Shown here: in pieces, positions 18,126 to 28,005 of the stretch
Numbering within the stretch: position 1 is the first letter of the stretch
Layout: every line of letters begins with the position of its first letter
NCBI GenBank assembly: GCA_041559015.1
Contig: JBFFED010000001.1
Location: forward strand, 80,089 to 144,088
DNA from: COMBO-56-21 sp041559015
GTDB taxonomy: Archaea; Thermoplasmatota; Thermoplasmata; UBA10834
Direction: 5' to 3'
Length of the DNA: 64,000 nt
Program-made: the position numbers and the translations under genes
Notes under the pieces: generated by a model
The model's input: only the letters and a program-made list of their open reading frames with translations
The model's database searches: none
Told to the model about the DNA's origin: nothing

Positions 18126-19457
18126 ATGAGGGTTCTGGCAGTAGGGGGAGGCGCTAGGGAGCACGCAATCGTCGCTGCCCTATCACGCTCCGGCGCTGAT
18201 ATCTATGCATGCTCCAAGAACAAGAACCCCGGCATCGCGAGAGCGGTCAAAGAGCACATGCTCGTCGACGAGATGGACCTGCACAATGTGGTCGAGTTCG
18301 CGAAGGACAGAAGGGTCGAGCTCGCCATCATCGGGCCCGAAGCACCGTTGGAGGTCGGGCTTGCAGACCAGCTGGAGATGGCGGGCATCCCGACGGCGAG
18401 TCCTAGGAGGGCAGCCGCGAGGATAGAGACTTCCAAGAGCTTCATGAGGGACCTGCTGGCCAGGCACCGGATAAAAGGTGCGGTGAAGTTCGCGACTGTG
18501 AACAGCGTCCGGGATGCAGAGAAAGCCCTCGACTCCCTCGGGACCGACATAGTCGTGAAACCGACTGGGCTGACCGGGGGCAAGGGCGTGAAGGTGTTCG
18601 GAGAGCACCTGAACTCCAAGAAGAACATCATCGACTACGCAGAGGAGATATTCTCGAAGAGAATCGGAGGCACGCCCGGCATCGTCCTCGAGGAGAGGCT
18701 AGTCGGGGAGGAGTTCACGCTCCAGGCGTTCTGCGACGGCACGAGGGTGGCGCCCATGCCGACGGTCCAGGATCACAAGAGAGCGTTCGAGGGCGACACG
18801 GGCCCGAACACGGGAGGCATGGGCTCGTATTCGCAGAAGGACGGGCTCCTGCCTTTCCTGAGGAAGGGAGAATACGAGACTGCGATCGGCATCATGGAGG
18901 GCGTCGTGAAGGCGCTCAGGGCCGAGGGGGTGGAGTACAGGGGCACGCTGTACGGCCAGTTCATGCTCACGAGAGAGGGCCCGAAGGTCATCGAGTTCAA
19001 CGCGAGGTTCGGGGACCCTGAGGCCATGAACGTCCTATCGCTCTTGGAGGGGGACTTCGTCAGCATATGTGAGGGCATGGCCGGAGGCAACATATCGGCG
19101 AACCACGTGCGGTTCGCGGAGAGGGCCTCCGTGTGCAAGTACGTCGTCCCCGAGGGGTACGGAGTAAAGCCCCTGGCCGGCGAGGAGATCACAGTCGACG
19201 AGGGCGCGATCGCCGCTAAAGGGGCGATCCTGTACTATGCGAGCGTCAACGAGAAGGATGGCAGGGTGTTCACGACTACCTCGAGGTCAGTCGGCATAGT
19301 CGGGATAGCGGACACCATCGACGACGCTGAGGCCATCTCTGAAGGCGCCATGGGCCACGTATCCGGCAGGATACATGCGAGACACGACATAGCGAAGAGG
19401 GCGACGCTCGATGCGAAGGTCGCACGGATGGACCGTATAAGGAGGGGGGAGTTGTGA
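18126..19457 (+). CDS. purD: Phosphoribosylamine-glycine ligase
   Basis: A 443-residue ATP-grasp enzyme of purine synthesis that joins phosphoribosylamine and glycine to make GAR. N-terminal VLAVGGGAREHAIVAAL, ATP-grasp residues PTGLTGGKGVKVF, the TVQDHKRAFEGDTGPNTGGM motif and the metal-binding EFNARFGDPEAM are all present. Length is normal. Divergent from gatD; overlaps the translin-family gene by 4 bases (GTGA). Confidence 0.97.
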   Translation: MRVLAVGGGAREHAIVAALSRSGADIYACSKNKNPGIARAVKEHMLVDEMDLHNVVEFAKDRRVELAIIGPEAPLEVGLADQLEMAGIPTASPRRAAARIETSKSFMRDLLARHRIKGAVKFATVNSVRDAEKALDSLGTDIVVKPTGLTGGKGVKVFGEHLNSKKNIIDYAEEIFSKRIGGTPGIVLEERLVGEEFTLQAFCDGTRVAPMPTVQDHKRAFEGDTGPNTGGMGSYSQKDGLLPFLRKGEYETAIGIMEGVVKALRAEGVEYRGTLYGQFMLTREGPKVIEFNARFGDPEAMNVLSLLEGDFVSICEGMAGGNISANHVRFAERASVCKYVVPEGYGVKPLAGEEITVDEGAIAAKGAILYYASVNEKDGRVFTTTSRSVGIVGIADTIDDAEAISEGAMGHVSGRIHARHDIAKRATLDAKVARMDRIRRGEL

Positions 19458-20071
19458 AGAGGCTCGAGCAGGTGGTGTCCGAGATAGAGGCGGAACTCGA
19501 CGAGAAGGACCAGGTGAGGGAGATTGCCCTGAAATCATCTCGAGCGATCATCAGGCTCTCAGGCGCCATACTAAGAGGTCTTCACAGGAATGAGCAGCCA
19601 GGGGACCAGCTTGATATCCTCAGGGACGAGGTGACCAGGCTGCAGAGCCTCCTGGCAGAGCACCCGGAGCTGGAGCACGCAGGCTACGTATCAAGCGCGT
19701 TCCAGGAGTATGCCGAGGTCGGATTGATCATGTCCCTGCTCGAGACGGGTGATGTCCCCTCACCTGAGGAGCTAGGGGTCGGGAGCCCGCCATACCTCAT
19801 GGGACTCGGGGACAGCATCGGCGAGCTCAGGAGGTTCTGCCTAGAGGAGCTCAAATCAGGTAGGGCCGGCCGCGCGAACGAGATCCTTGACATGATGGAG
19901 GACCTCCTGACCGCACTGATGAGATTCGATTACCCGGACGCGATCGTGCCCCTGAGGCACAAGCAGGACGTCGCCAGGAGTTTACTGGAGAAGACCAGGG
20001 GCGAGGTTGCCGTAGCGACCTCCACCAGCGCTCTCCGCGAGAAGATCGACGAAGTCCTGAGAAAGGGTTGA
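19454..20071 (+). CDS. Translin-family protein
   Basis: A 205-residue all-helical protein with the translin fold signature: ALKSSRAIIRLSGAILRGLH near the N-terminus, FQEYAEVGLIMSLL, and GSPPYLMGLGDSIGELRR. Eukaryotic translin/TRAX form nucleic-acid-binding octamers with RNase activity, and archaeal homologues form similar assemblies. The archaeal substrate is unknown. It starts with GTG overlapping the purD stop, so it is co-expressed with purine synthesis for no obvious reason. Confidence 0.88.
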   Translation: MKRLEQVVSEIEAELDEKDQVREIALKSSRAIIRLSGAILRGLHRNEQPGDQLDILRDEVTRLQSLLAEHPELEHAGYVSSAFQEYAEVGLIMSLLETGDVPSPEELGVGSPPYLMGLGDSIGELRRFCLEELKSGRAGRANEILDMMEDLLTALMRFDYPDAIVPLRHKQDVARSLLEKTRGEVAVATSTSALREKIDEVLRKG

Positions 20072-20077
20072 CCGCGC

Positions 20078-20479
20078 TCAAGAATAGTGCTTCTTGATCA
20101 CGGCCTCTATGTTCGCGCGCGGATGCGCGCCCGTCATGCGCTCGACCTGTTTCCCGTCCTTGAAGAATATGAGCGTGGGGATGCTGTGTATGCCTAAGGA
20201 CATGGCAGTCTTGGGTGCCTCGTCGGTGTCGAGCTTCGCGAAGGTCACCTTGCCACTGTAGTCCTTCGCCAGGGCTTCGAGTGTCGGTGCGAGCATCTTG
20301 CACGGGCCGCACCATGGAGCCCAGCAGTCCACCAGCAGGTTGCGCGAGGACTTCACGGTCGAATCGAAATCGGAGTCGCTCAAGTTCAGGATGTTCTCGG
20401 ACAAGTTGACGTCTCCCCCTTGGGTTGGCCTCTGTAAAGTGTGCTCGATATTTGAGATTATCCCATCGCCATGTCCCAT
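20078..20479 (-). CDS. trxA: Thioredoxin
   Basis: A 133-residue thioredoxin with the active site WCGPC at residues 56-60 (Cys57, Cys60), the preceding LVDCWAPW strand, and cis-proline motif SIPTLIFFKDG. An N-terminal extension of ~25 residues (MGHGDGIISNIEHTL...) precedes the usual fold and shows no signal peptide; a later start is not available as ATG/GTG before the fold. It lies 12 bases after the CARDB-like gene on the same strand, hence is probably the last gene of the aglB transcript. Confidence 0.94.
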   Translation of the reverse strand: MGHGDGIISNIEHTLQRPTQGGDVNLSENILNLSDSDFDSTVKSSRNLLVDCWAPWCGPCKMLAPTLEALAKDYSGKVTFAKLDTDEAPKTAMSLGIHSIPTLIFFKDGKQVERMTGAHPRANIEAVIKKHYS

Positions 20480-20491
20480 GAGCCGATCCGC

Positions 20492-21298
20492 TCAGAACTT
20501 CTTCCCGCGCTTCGGGGGCTTCTGGAGCCACATGAGGCCCACGAACACCGATATCACTATCACGCCGATCGCGAGCACCGCCCCCAGAGGGTTCCCGGTA
20601 TCGGCTACGTATATGGTGAGCGAGTAGACGTTGTTGCCGTTGCTGAACTCGACCAGCTTGTTCGCATCGTCGACGACGATGGTGATTACGTGCTCGCCAG
20701 AGCGGATGCTCTCGAAGCTCCAGTTGTAGGATATCTTCGTTGACGACCCGGCGGTCACGTTGAACACGCGCGAGGCGAGGTATGTCCCATCCGCGTAGAA
20801 CTTCGCGGTTACATTCAGGGCGTCGACCTCGCCCATGTTGTACACTGTGGCCGTTATGAATATGGGGTCGACGACCTCCATCTCGAACTCCTGCTCGAGG
20901 TACTTGGTCACCTGCGGCACGCCGCCCTTCGATGTCGCGTTTATCCTCACCTTGATCTTCTGCGGCGCCTCACCAGGCATGGTGACGTTCAGCTTGAACA
21001 CGCCACTAGGAGAGGTACTTGTGGTCGGATCCACCGAGGACCCGGTCGTGTTGGTGCCCTCTACCTCGGCCCTGTAGGTGTAGTTGCCCCCGCCGTCCTC
21101 GGCCGGACCTCCGGTGATTGTCAGCGTGCACTGGACCGTCTGGGACTTGCCCGCGAACAACGGTCGGTCAAACTGTACGCTTATGCCCCCGTAGGCAGTC
21201 GCGTCGGAGGAGAGCTGGACCCCAATGGGAAGGGCCATCATCGCCAGCGAGGCGGTGACCAACAGCGCGAGAAGCGCAGAGAACCTCATCCGTCTCAC
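20492..21298 (-). CDS. Secreted CARDB-like protein with C-terminal membrane anchor
   Basis: A 268-residue exported protein. Residues ~5-33 form a signal peptide; the body is beta-rich and ends in a CARDB-type Ig-like domain (VYNMGEVDALNVTAKFYADG, then HVITIVVDDANKLVEFSNGNN). A single hydrophobic helix LGAVLAIGVIVISVFVGLMW and a basic KPPKRGKKF tail anchor it. At least six N-glycosylation sequons (NYT, NTT, NVT, NAT, NWS) suggest it is itself glycosylated. Its ATG overlaps the aglB stop by 4 bases. A surface accessory of the oligosaccharyltransferase is a reasonable but untested idea. Confidence 0.8.
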   Translation of the reverse strand: MRRMRFSALLALLVTASLAMMALPIGVQLSSDATAYGGISVQFDRPLFAGKSQTVQCTLTITGGPAEDGGGNYTYRAEVEGTNTTGSSVDPTTSTSPSGVFKLNVTMPGEAPQKIKVRINATSKGGVPQVTKYLEQEFEMEVVDPIFITATVYNMGEVDALNVTAKFYADGTYLASRVFNVTAGSSTKISYNWSFESIRSGEHVITIVVDDANKLVEFSNGNNVYSLTIYVADTGNPLGAVLAIGVIVISVFVGLMWLQKPPKRGKKF

Positions 21299-24200
21299 TT
21301 CGAGGCACCTCCCTTGCCAAGGCCCTTCCTCTTGCGTAGGGCGAAGAACATCACCACCAGCGACGCAAGGGCGATTGCGAGGCTGATGTTGATGAGTACC
21401 TTAGACGCGTCATATTCATATGAGATGTCGGCCCGCTCGGCGGTCACGTCCCCTGGGCCTACCAGCAGGTCTGGGAGCATCACCTGTACCGAACCGTAGG
21501 TGCTCGAGGAGGGGCTCTCGACTGAGGCGGCGAAAACGAGCGCGGACGCGGTGGTGTCCGGTACGCTCCTGATGGCTGTGAAGTTCACGGCCAGCTCAGT
21601 ACTGCCGAAGGCTGGGACCTCCACCTCCGTCACCTCGTCCCCAGTCTCCAGATCGATTATGGTAGCCGTCCAGCCCAAAGTGACAAGCGAATCCAGGTTG
21701 GATACTGCCACTTGGAACTTGTCATCCACGTTACCGGTGTTGTTCACAGTGAACTTGGTGATCGTGCTCCAGCTGGCCGAAGGCATGGACTCATTGAGGC
21801 TGTGGATGCGGACATCATGCACGGGCGAGACATTGAGGTACATGTTCAAGGTCGTCCTGGCGGATGACTGAGTCTTTGAGCGCACGACTGCTCCGATGAC
21901 TGTCTCTCCCGCGGCCACGTCATCATGGGCGATTATCTCCGCGACTACGGTCACCTGGCCCTCCGCCCCGAAGCCGAGTTCGAAGGTGTCAGGGATGAAT
22001 GTGACGTTGAAATCCGCCGTTGAGGATGTCACCAGCCATGTGTCCTCTATGTTGCCCGTGTTCGTGACAGTGAAGGCGTACCTCACCAGGACACCTGGAG
22101 GGACAGTCTGCGTCAGATTCCTGTCCCAGCTGACCGAGACGCTGCGCTTCGAGTCCCTGACCAGGGTCAGGGTGACATACTTGTCCGTGCCCTCGGCCGT
22201 CAGGTCGAGGCTGCCGGTGTAAGTCACCGTCAGGCCGTTCTCGATCATGGTCGTGACGGCGGAGAGCGTGTAATTGCCCTCTGGCACGAGTATCTTGAAT
22301 GAGCCGGAGGCGTCGGATGTGACCTTGAGCTTAGCGCTCCCAGAGGCGACGGAGACCTCGACGGACGTGCCAACATCCCCCACTAGCACCTGACCCGAGA
22401 TGTACAGACCGATCTCCATGTCGAAAGACTGTTCCATCGGGACGTCGCGGTCGAGCCGTATCGTGGACAGGAATGAGCCCTTGTCCTGCGGCCTCGTTAT
22501 CTGTATCGTGTAGTCCCCTGGCTGCACGGATGCATTGAACGAACCGCTGACGTCAGTCCAGAACTCCAGGCCCAGGCCGTAGATGCTGCTGGGGAACATC
22601 TTCACATTCGCTCTTGTCGGCGTGCCCTCCGGGTCGTACACGACGCCGCTGAACGTAGTGTTATCCAGGCGCATCTCGAGGGATGGGTCGAGCCTCAGTT
22701 CGGATACGCCTATGACCACGTATGCCTCGTGGTCGTACTCCACATACAACGTCCTGCCATCGACGAGCCTGGTGTCCTCCAGGCTGAACATAACTGTGTA
22801 CTCGCCCTGGGGCAGCTCGACCGAGTAGGACGACATCGACGATATCGTCTCGACCGTCTCGCCAAATGATGACACGGCAGTGACGGCCACCGACTTGGTG
22901 GCCGGCCGGCCATTGACACTGATGGCCCCGTAGAGCTCGCTGGCCAGCTGCAGCTGGAAGTCGTGCTCCCTGGAGTCCATCGACAGAGTCACGGATGTGA
23001 TGTTTGCGTACATGCTCTCGCCCACAGCGCTCTTGGCGTAGACGCTGTACTCGCCGGGCAACAGGTACGTGGAGTAGCTGATATTGACGTCAAGGGCGAG
23101 CACCTTCGTCTCGGGGCCCACGAGGCGCAGCTCGATGTCCGAAGCCGCCCCGAACAGGTACCCGTACATCTCGATCTTCTTCTGCGGTGAGAATGAATAC
23201 TCGACTGGCGTCCCAGATGGGTAGAAGGCCACCTCGGCCTCGAACATGTACCTCTCCCCTCCCATCGGGCTGGTGTCCTGGTCCACAGACACGATGTAGG
23301 CTGCCGGCAGAAGGTTGACAGTGTAGTACCCGCCCGTAACTGTGATAGCCGTCACGACATCGAGCATCGGAACTAGGGGCAGGAAGGAGAGCTGCACGCC
23401 TCTGAGCCCGAGCCCGTCGTAGGTGACCCTGCCCTGCAAGAGGATTTCGTCTGGCTCGGCGACCACGCCCACGTCAGCCGTGTCGTTCAAGAAATTCGAT
23501 GTGACAGACCACTGCGAATACCCCGCATCACCTACCGAGAGGACCGCGTCCGTTCCCTTAGGGTACATCAGGAGGAATGTACCATCGTCTGCGGCCGAGA
23601 CCGTGAACAATGCTCCAGTGTGATCTATCAGGCGCAGTTTTGCGAACTTTCCGAGCTCCTCAGGCATGAGCGTGCTTGCGCTGTCCCTGTCGAGCCATAT
23701 CGCTCCCTGGACCAGAACGCCGCTTACCATGTTGACCTGGAGGTTCGTCCTCGGACCCGTCACATCGATGGTCCCCGAGAAGATGCACCTTTCCGTGATG
23801 TAATAGGATGTGACACGATAGGTCCCGTAGGGGAGCTCCAGCTTGTACACGCCCAGGGTGTCTATGCGCGCTGATATCCTTACGCCATCTGAGTTCTCGA
23901 ACACGACGTGACCTGTCTTGATCATCAACCCTGCTGGGGTCCTGGCTCCGCCTGAGACAACCGACGCCTGGCTGAGCGACACGGTGGCGGTGATGGAATC
24001 CGCAGTCCTCAAGTCCAGGGTCTTGACACCTGCATACGATTCGAACCCCACGGAATGGACCGCACGCAGTGTCCACACGCCCATCGGGACCTTCGCAACT
24101 ATGAGCCCGCTGGCATCGGTCTGCCCGGAGATGACTGCTGTCGGCGAGTAAACATCCGTGAGCTCATATGCGGCGTACGGTACGCAGACACCGTCCTTGA

Positions 24201-27200
24201 ACACCCTCACCTGAACGGTGGCCTCCCGTACCAAGGTAAGGTTCTTCACCAGCTCTGACCCTGCGCCGACTGCGATCGAGGTGGTCGATAGCGTGTATCC
24301 TGGTTCCGTCGTCGCCAGCTTGTACAGGCCGGAAAGCAAGCGCTCGAACTCGAACATGCCGTCCTCGTCCGTGACGGTGGACATCTTGCACCCGTTGGTG
24401 GTCTCGGTCATGACGATCTCGACGTCGTTCGCGGCGTCGCCACCGAGATACGAGATGTACCCGGAGATTGTGCCAGGCATCAGGGCTAGCTTCTGCTCGG
24501 ACTTCTGGCCAGGCGAGATCACGGCCCCCTTCTTGACAGTGATGTTGACTCCGCGTATGTCCGCCCAGAGGTCATAGATGCCCGGTGGCAGGGTCGTGTC
24601 GAATGTCCCCTCAGGGGCGTCGATCTCGAACTCGCTGCCGGTAATAAGGTCCTTGGCGTACACCGTCACGTCCCGGATGAGTTCGTCGGTCCCCACAGTG
24701 TAGTTGCCTTCCTTGTCCAGGTCCCAGAACAGGTCTGCCGTGACCTGGGTCTCGCGCATCTGGTAGTCCTTCGTTATGATGTAATCATAGACACCATCGC
24801 CATCCAGGTCGTACGGGAGCCGCATGGCTTGGTCATCTGTCACGTTGAACTTGAGTCTGTCAATCACGTTCGACCCGACGAGCGAGGACGAAGTCACACC
24901 GCCGGCCGAGAGCACGACCGTGACCTCCCCGAAAGGTGCCAGGACGGAGTACTTCCCCTCTGAGTCGGTCAGGACGGACATGTGCGGGATGCCGTACTCA
25001 TCCTGAACCGTCGCCCTTATGTTAGCGACTGGGTACCCCTCGAGGGTAGTCACGGTCCCGTTGACGTAGGCGCCCTCGTAATACTTCAGGAAGACGACGC
25101 CGGCGCCGTAGTAGGAGCCCGCTGAGTCGTCCACGTATCCCTGGGTCTCGCCGTTCTGTATCTTCTCCCTGAGTTCGAGAGCCTCGTCGTAGCTGACGGC
25201 GACCCATGCCTCCCGATGATATGGAATCTCCGAAATGGGGTACGGGTTGTAGTAGGCAGTCCTGTAGACCATTCTGAAGTGCTCCATGTTCCAGCCGGGC
25301 ATCACGGGCTCGCTGGCCAACGACCCGGAGAGCCCCGGGATGCCTTCGTTCGACATACCGAGTTCGTACCCTGATACGCCGCACATCGCCCTGTAGAATG
25401 TTGAGTTGTAGAACATCGGCTTGTAGACGAGCTTGTAATCGACGATCACCATGTCCGCTGTCACGGCGTCGATGTCGACCTCCCTGCCGTACTGGTCCAC
25501 CGCCTTGATGTCGAAGAAGTCCACGGGAGTCGAGCCGTGCGCGATCCTGCGGTCCGAGAGCTTCGCGGGGGCGTAGAATATGCCCGTGTCCATGCCAGAC
25601 CTTGGAAACATCCTGGAGTCGACGCTGAAGTACCTGATGTCCCACCCGGTCACGTCGCATAGGTCGCTATAGAAACCGACCAGCGACTCCTGGCCCATCT
25701 TCGCCAGCTCTACCCTCGCGGCGACTATCCTCGCGTTGACCTCGCTCAGGTCGCTGTCCATCGGGCCATAGACCACAGAGTCTCCCAGGACCTCGTCTAT
25801 GATGGACTGGGCTGGGCCGGATATTATCTGATCCATGCGCTCCGAGTCCACCTCGTACTTCTCGAAGAGAGAGTATATCTGGTTCTTGAGGTCAGGCTTG
25901 GTGACGCCCACCTGGATGAGCCGGTAGGAGAACAGCGCGACGACCTCCGTCTCGCTCTGCGCCATGATGATGTTCCCAGTCATCTGGAAACCGTTCTGGA
26001 AGTTATCGGCCACTGTGGGATGCTCACCCGCCTGGGCGGCCTCGAAACCATAGTCCCACCAAGACACGTACGCCGGCCTCTCGGCGATTGCCGGTATGTC
26101 CGAATCGTAATCGGCGAACCAATCCCAGGCCGCCGGGAAATAGTACCGCTCAAGCGGTATCGAGTACCCGAATGCGCCCAGGTACCAGTTCGAGCCGTTG
26201 ATCCTATCGTAGTCGTCAGGTTTGAGGAAATCGGGCATGCTCTCGTAGATCTGCTTGTCGAGAAGCGTCTTCGTCTCCGAGGGTATACCCGCATCGGTCC
26301 CGAACCACACGTTCGGAAGGACTACCATGAACGCGATGAACAGAACGCCCACTATGTGCCTTATCTTCACGCTCTTCCTGAATATCTGCCAATAAGACCC
26401 GCTCGCTCCTGTGAGCGACTTCCGGACGCTGTTGAAGTCGAGCGCGTCTATGATCATGACCGTGACCCAAGCCGCCGAGAGCGCGAACGCAGGAGCGGCA
26501 TTGAACATGAACCTGCCCGCGGAGATCGCCATGAAGATCGCTGCCCCGAGCCAGACGACGATGAATATGTACTCGGCCGTGGCCTTCTTGGGCACCTTCA
26601 CAATGGCCCACATGAGCCCGATGAGCGACAGGAAGAACGTGACCATGCCGAAGCTCATTGCGAGCTCGCTGAACTGGGGCGCGCGGGCCTCCGCGATGGT
26701 GGAGTACAGCTTGTTCTTCACGAAGTAGCCCTGTCCGCTGAGGATCGCCTCCGCGAGGCTCGGGTCCACCGCGTTGATGACGAGCACTCCGACCCCGAGC
26801 ACCAGGAATATCGCCGGGAGCGTGAGCGTCCACGGGTAGTCCCTCGATATGACGAACAGGAGCCCGAAGACCACCGCCACGACGAAGAGATAAACTGGGA
26901 CGTCAAACCTGACGGGTATGAGGCTCTGCTCGTAATACACTGGGAATGAGAGCAGATAGCCGAATGCCATCGTAAGCGATATGATGATGGTTATGCTCGT
27001 TGAGTCGAACCCCTTGAACTTGTTGAGCAGTATCTGTATGACATAGTAGGCGAGCATGATGACGGCCACATAACCGAATCCGACCCATGCCATGATGACG
27101 CATCCGTACGCGACCCCCGCCATCAGCGCATATATGATAGGGGTCCTGCTCTCCCGGAAGTAGCTGCTGAGACCCGCCTTTATGCTGGCCCGACTACGCC

Positions 27201-27879
27201 AGTTGTCGACCCATTTCTTGTGTTCCTGTGTCTTTATAGCCCTGAGCAGGAAGAAGAAAGTCAAGACTATGAAGAACAGGATGAACGAGTCGTGGTCCGC
27301 CCCTGAGAACACGCTCCTCTGGACATGCGAGGGCATGATCGCAAGGAAGAATGCGGCCACCAGTCCGGCCCTCCTGCTGAATATCTCCTTGCCCACGAGG
27401 TAAGTCGGGATGATTGTGAGAGCGCCCCAGAACGCCGTTGACCAAAGCAGGGACCAGCCTACCGCGTCGTCCAGGGACTCGAAGAGCCCCTGAGCGAACA
27501 CCGCGGGGACGACTATGGACATGCTGTAGAACGGCGGACGGGGGTTCCTGATACCGTCCGGATAGTTGATGACAGGGTCCCAGTAGAGCTGTTTGCCTGT
27601 CTCGGCAGAGTAATCTATGATCCGCTGCCAATAGTACGAGTCGGACCCTCCCGAAACGAGGTGTCCGTCCATGGCGGTATCGTATCCGAAGTATGTGCGC
27701 GTGAACAGGGCGACCGCGAAGAGCAGGATGAGGATGAACAGGGTTGTCCAATTGGCGACCAGCCATTTCTTCAACTCGCTCGGTCCCCTGTCCCCCCTTC
27801 TGAACCAGGACAGAGGGGACCCAGCTGGGACTTCCCTCGCCTCAGACAAAGATAATGCCACCTGGTGATAGTAGCCCAC
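21295..27879 (-). CDS. aglB: Giant AglB/STT3 oligosaccharyltransferase with repeat extension
   Basis: A 2194-residue protein; archaeal AglB is normally ~800-1000 residues. Residues ~40-520 are the multi-spanning catalytic membrane part with the acidic SGGSDSYYW motif (76-84), SGADHDSF (192-199) and STIAEARAP (393-401). The acceptor-sequon-binding WWDYG motif is at 607-611, within SWWDYGFEAAQAGEHP. From ~935 to ~1930 follows a series of carboxypeptidase regulatory-like beta-sandwich repeats (VNGTVTTLEGYPVANI, GTISGYISYLGGDAAND and similar), then two NEW3/CARDB-like domains with TVTNTGNIEDTW and TVNNTGNVDDKF. It ends in a membrane helix and KRKGLGKG tail. The enzyme transfers lipid-linked glycans to Asn on exported proteins. 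GTG start at 27879. Confidence 0.93.
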   Translation of the reverse strand: MGYYHQVALSLSEAREVPAGSPLSWFRRGDRGPSELKKWLVANWTTLFILILLFAVALFTRTYFGYDTAMDGHLVSGGSDSYYWQRIIDYSAETGKQLYWDPVINYPDGIRNPRPPFYSMSIVVPAVFAQGLFESLDDAVGWSLLWSTAFWGALTIIPTYLVGKEIFSRRAGLVAAFFLAIMPSHVQRSVFSGADHDSFILFFIVLTFFFLLRAIKTQEHKKWVDNWRSRASIKAGLSSYFRESRTPIIYALMAGVAYGCVIMAWVGFGYVAVIMLAYYVIQILLNKFKGFDSTSITIIISLTMAFGYLLSFPVYYEQSLIPVRFDVPVYLFVVAVVFGLLFVISRDYPWTLTLPAIFLVLGVGVLVINAVDPSLAEAILSGQGYFVKNKLYSTIAEARAPQFSELAMSFGMVTFFLSLIGLMWAIVKVPKKATAEYIFIVVWLGAAIFMAISAGRFMFNAAPAFALSAAWVTVMIIDALDFNSVRKSLTGASGSYWQIFRKSVKIRHIVGVLFIAFMVVLPNVWFGTDAGIPSETKTLLDKQIYESMPDFLKPDDYDRINGSNWYLGAFGYSIPLERYYFPAAWDWFADYDSDIPAIAERPAYVSWWDYGFEAAQAGEHPTVADNFQNGFQMTGNIIMAQSETEVVALFSYRLIQVGVTKPDLKNQIYSLFEKYEVDSERMDQIISGPAQSIIDEVLGDSVVYGPMDSDLSEVNARIVAARVELAKMGQESLVGFYSDLCDVTGWDIRYFSVDSRMFPRSGMDTGIFYAPAKLSDRRIAHGSTPVDFFDIKAVDQYGREVDIDAVTADMVIVDYKLVYKPMFYNSTFYRAMCGVSGYELGMSNEGIPGLSGSLASEPVMPGWNMEHFRMVYRTAYYNPYPISEIPYHREAWVAVSYDEALELREKIQNGETQGYVDDSAGSYYGAGVVFLKYYEGAYVNGTVTTLEGYPVANIRATVQDEYGIPHMSVLTDSEGKYSVLAPFGEVTVVLSAGGVTSSSLVGSNVIDRLKFNVTDDQAMRLPYDLDGDGVYDYIITKDYQMRETQVTADLFWDLDKEGNYTVGTDELIRDVTVYAKDLITGSEFEIDAPEGTFDTTLPPGIYDLWADIRGVNITVKKGAVISPGQKSEQKLALMPGTISGYISYLGGDAANDVEIVMTETTNGCKMSTVTDEDGMFEFERLLSGLYKLATTEPGYTLSTTSIAVGAGSELVKNLTLVREATVQVRVFKDGVCVPYAAYELTDVYSPTAVISGQTDASGLIVAKVPMGVWTLRAVHSVGFESYAGVKTLDLRTADSITATVSLSQASVVSGGARTPAGLMIKTGHVVFENSDGVRISARIDTLGVYKLELPYGTYRVTSYYITERCIFSGTIDVTGPRTNLQVNMVSGVLVQGAIWLDRDSASTLMPEELGKFAKLRLIDHTGALFTVSAADDGTFLLMYPKGTDAVLSVGDAGYSQWSVTSNFLNDTADVGVVAEPDEILLQGRVTYDGLGLRGVQLSFLPLVPMLDVVTAITVTGGYYTVNLLPAAYIVSVDQDTSPMGGERYMFEAEVAFYPSGTPVEYSFSPQKKIEMYGYLFGAASDIELRLVGPETKVLALDVNISYSTYLLPGEYSVYAKSAVGESMYANITSVTLSMDSREHDFQLQLASELYGAISVNGRPATKSVAVTAVSSFGETVETISSMSSYSVELPQGEYTVMFSLEDTRLVDGRTLYVEYDHEAYVVIGVSELRLDPSLEMRLDNTTFSGVVYDPEGTPTRANVKMFPSSIYGLGLEFWTDVSGSFNASVQPGDYTIQITRPQDKGSFLSTIRLDRDVPMEQSFDMEIGLYISGQVLVGDVGTSVEVSVASGSAKLKVTSDASGSFKILVPEGNYTLSAVTTMIENGLTVTYTGSLDLTAEGTDKYVTLTLVRDSKRSVSVSWDRNLTQTVPPGVLVRYAFTVTNTGNIEDTWLVTSSTADFNVTFIPDTFELGFGAEGQVTVVAEIIAHDDVAAGETVIGAVVRSKTQSSARTTLNMYLNVSPVHDVRIHSLNESMPSASWSTITKFTVNNTGNVDDKFQVAVSNLDSLVTLGWTATIIDLETGDEVTEVEVPAFGSTELAVNFTAIRSVPDTTASALVFAASVESPSSSTYGSVQVMLPDLLVGPGDVTAERADISYEYDASKVLINISLAIALASLVVMFFALRKRKGLGKGGASK

Positions 27880-27892
27880 CGATTACAAGGGT

Positions 27893-27904
27893 GCTATATA
27901 TACG
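27893..27904 (-). promoter_or_regulatory. TATA box of aglB
   Basis: Reverse-strand CGTATATATAGC lies ~14-25 bases before the GTG at 27879, with no Shine-Dalgarno in between. The spacing implies a leaderless or nearly leaderless aglB message. Confidence 0.65.
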
Positions 27905-28005
27905 TTATCTGCCGGCGCGCGCCCGACGGAGGCAGGCACACCTAGCCATCTGGCACATCCCGATTTCGCACCTCGGAGGGCCACAGAACCGCGATAAACG
28001 GCTTC

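Noticed and set aside
26020..26949. 309-codon forward open frame inside aglB
   Set aside because: Antisense of the AglB membrane region; highly charged without any recognisable motif.
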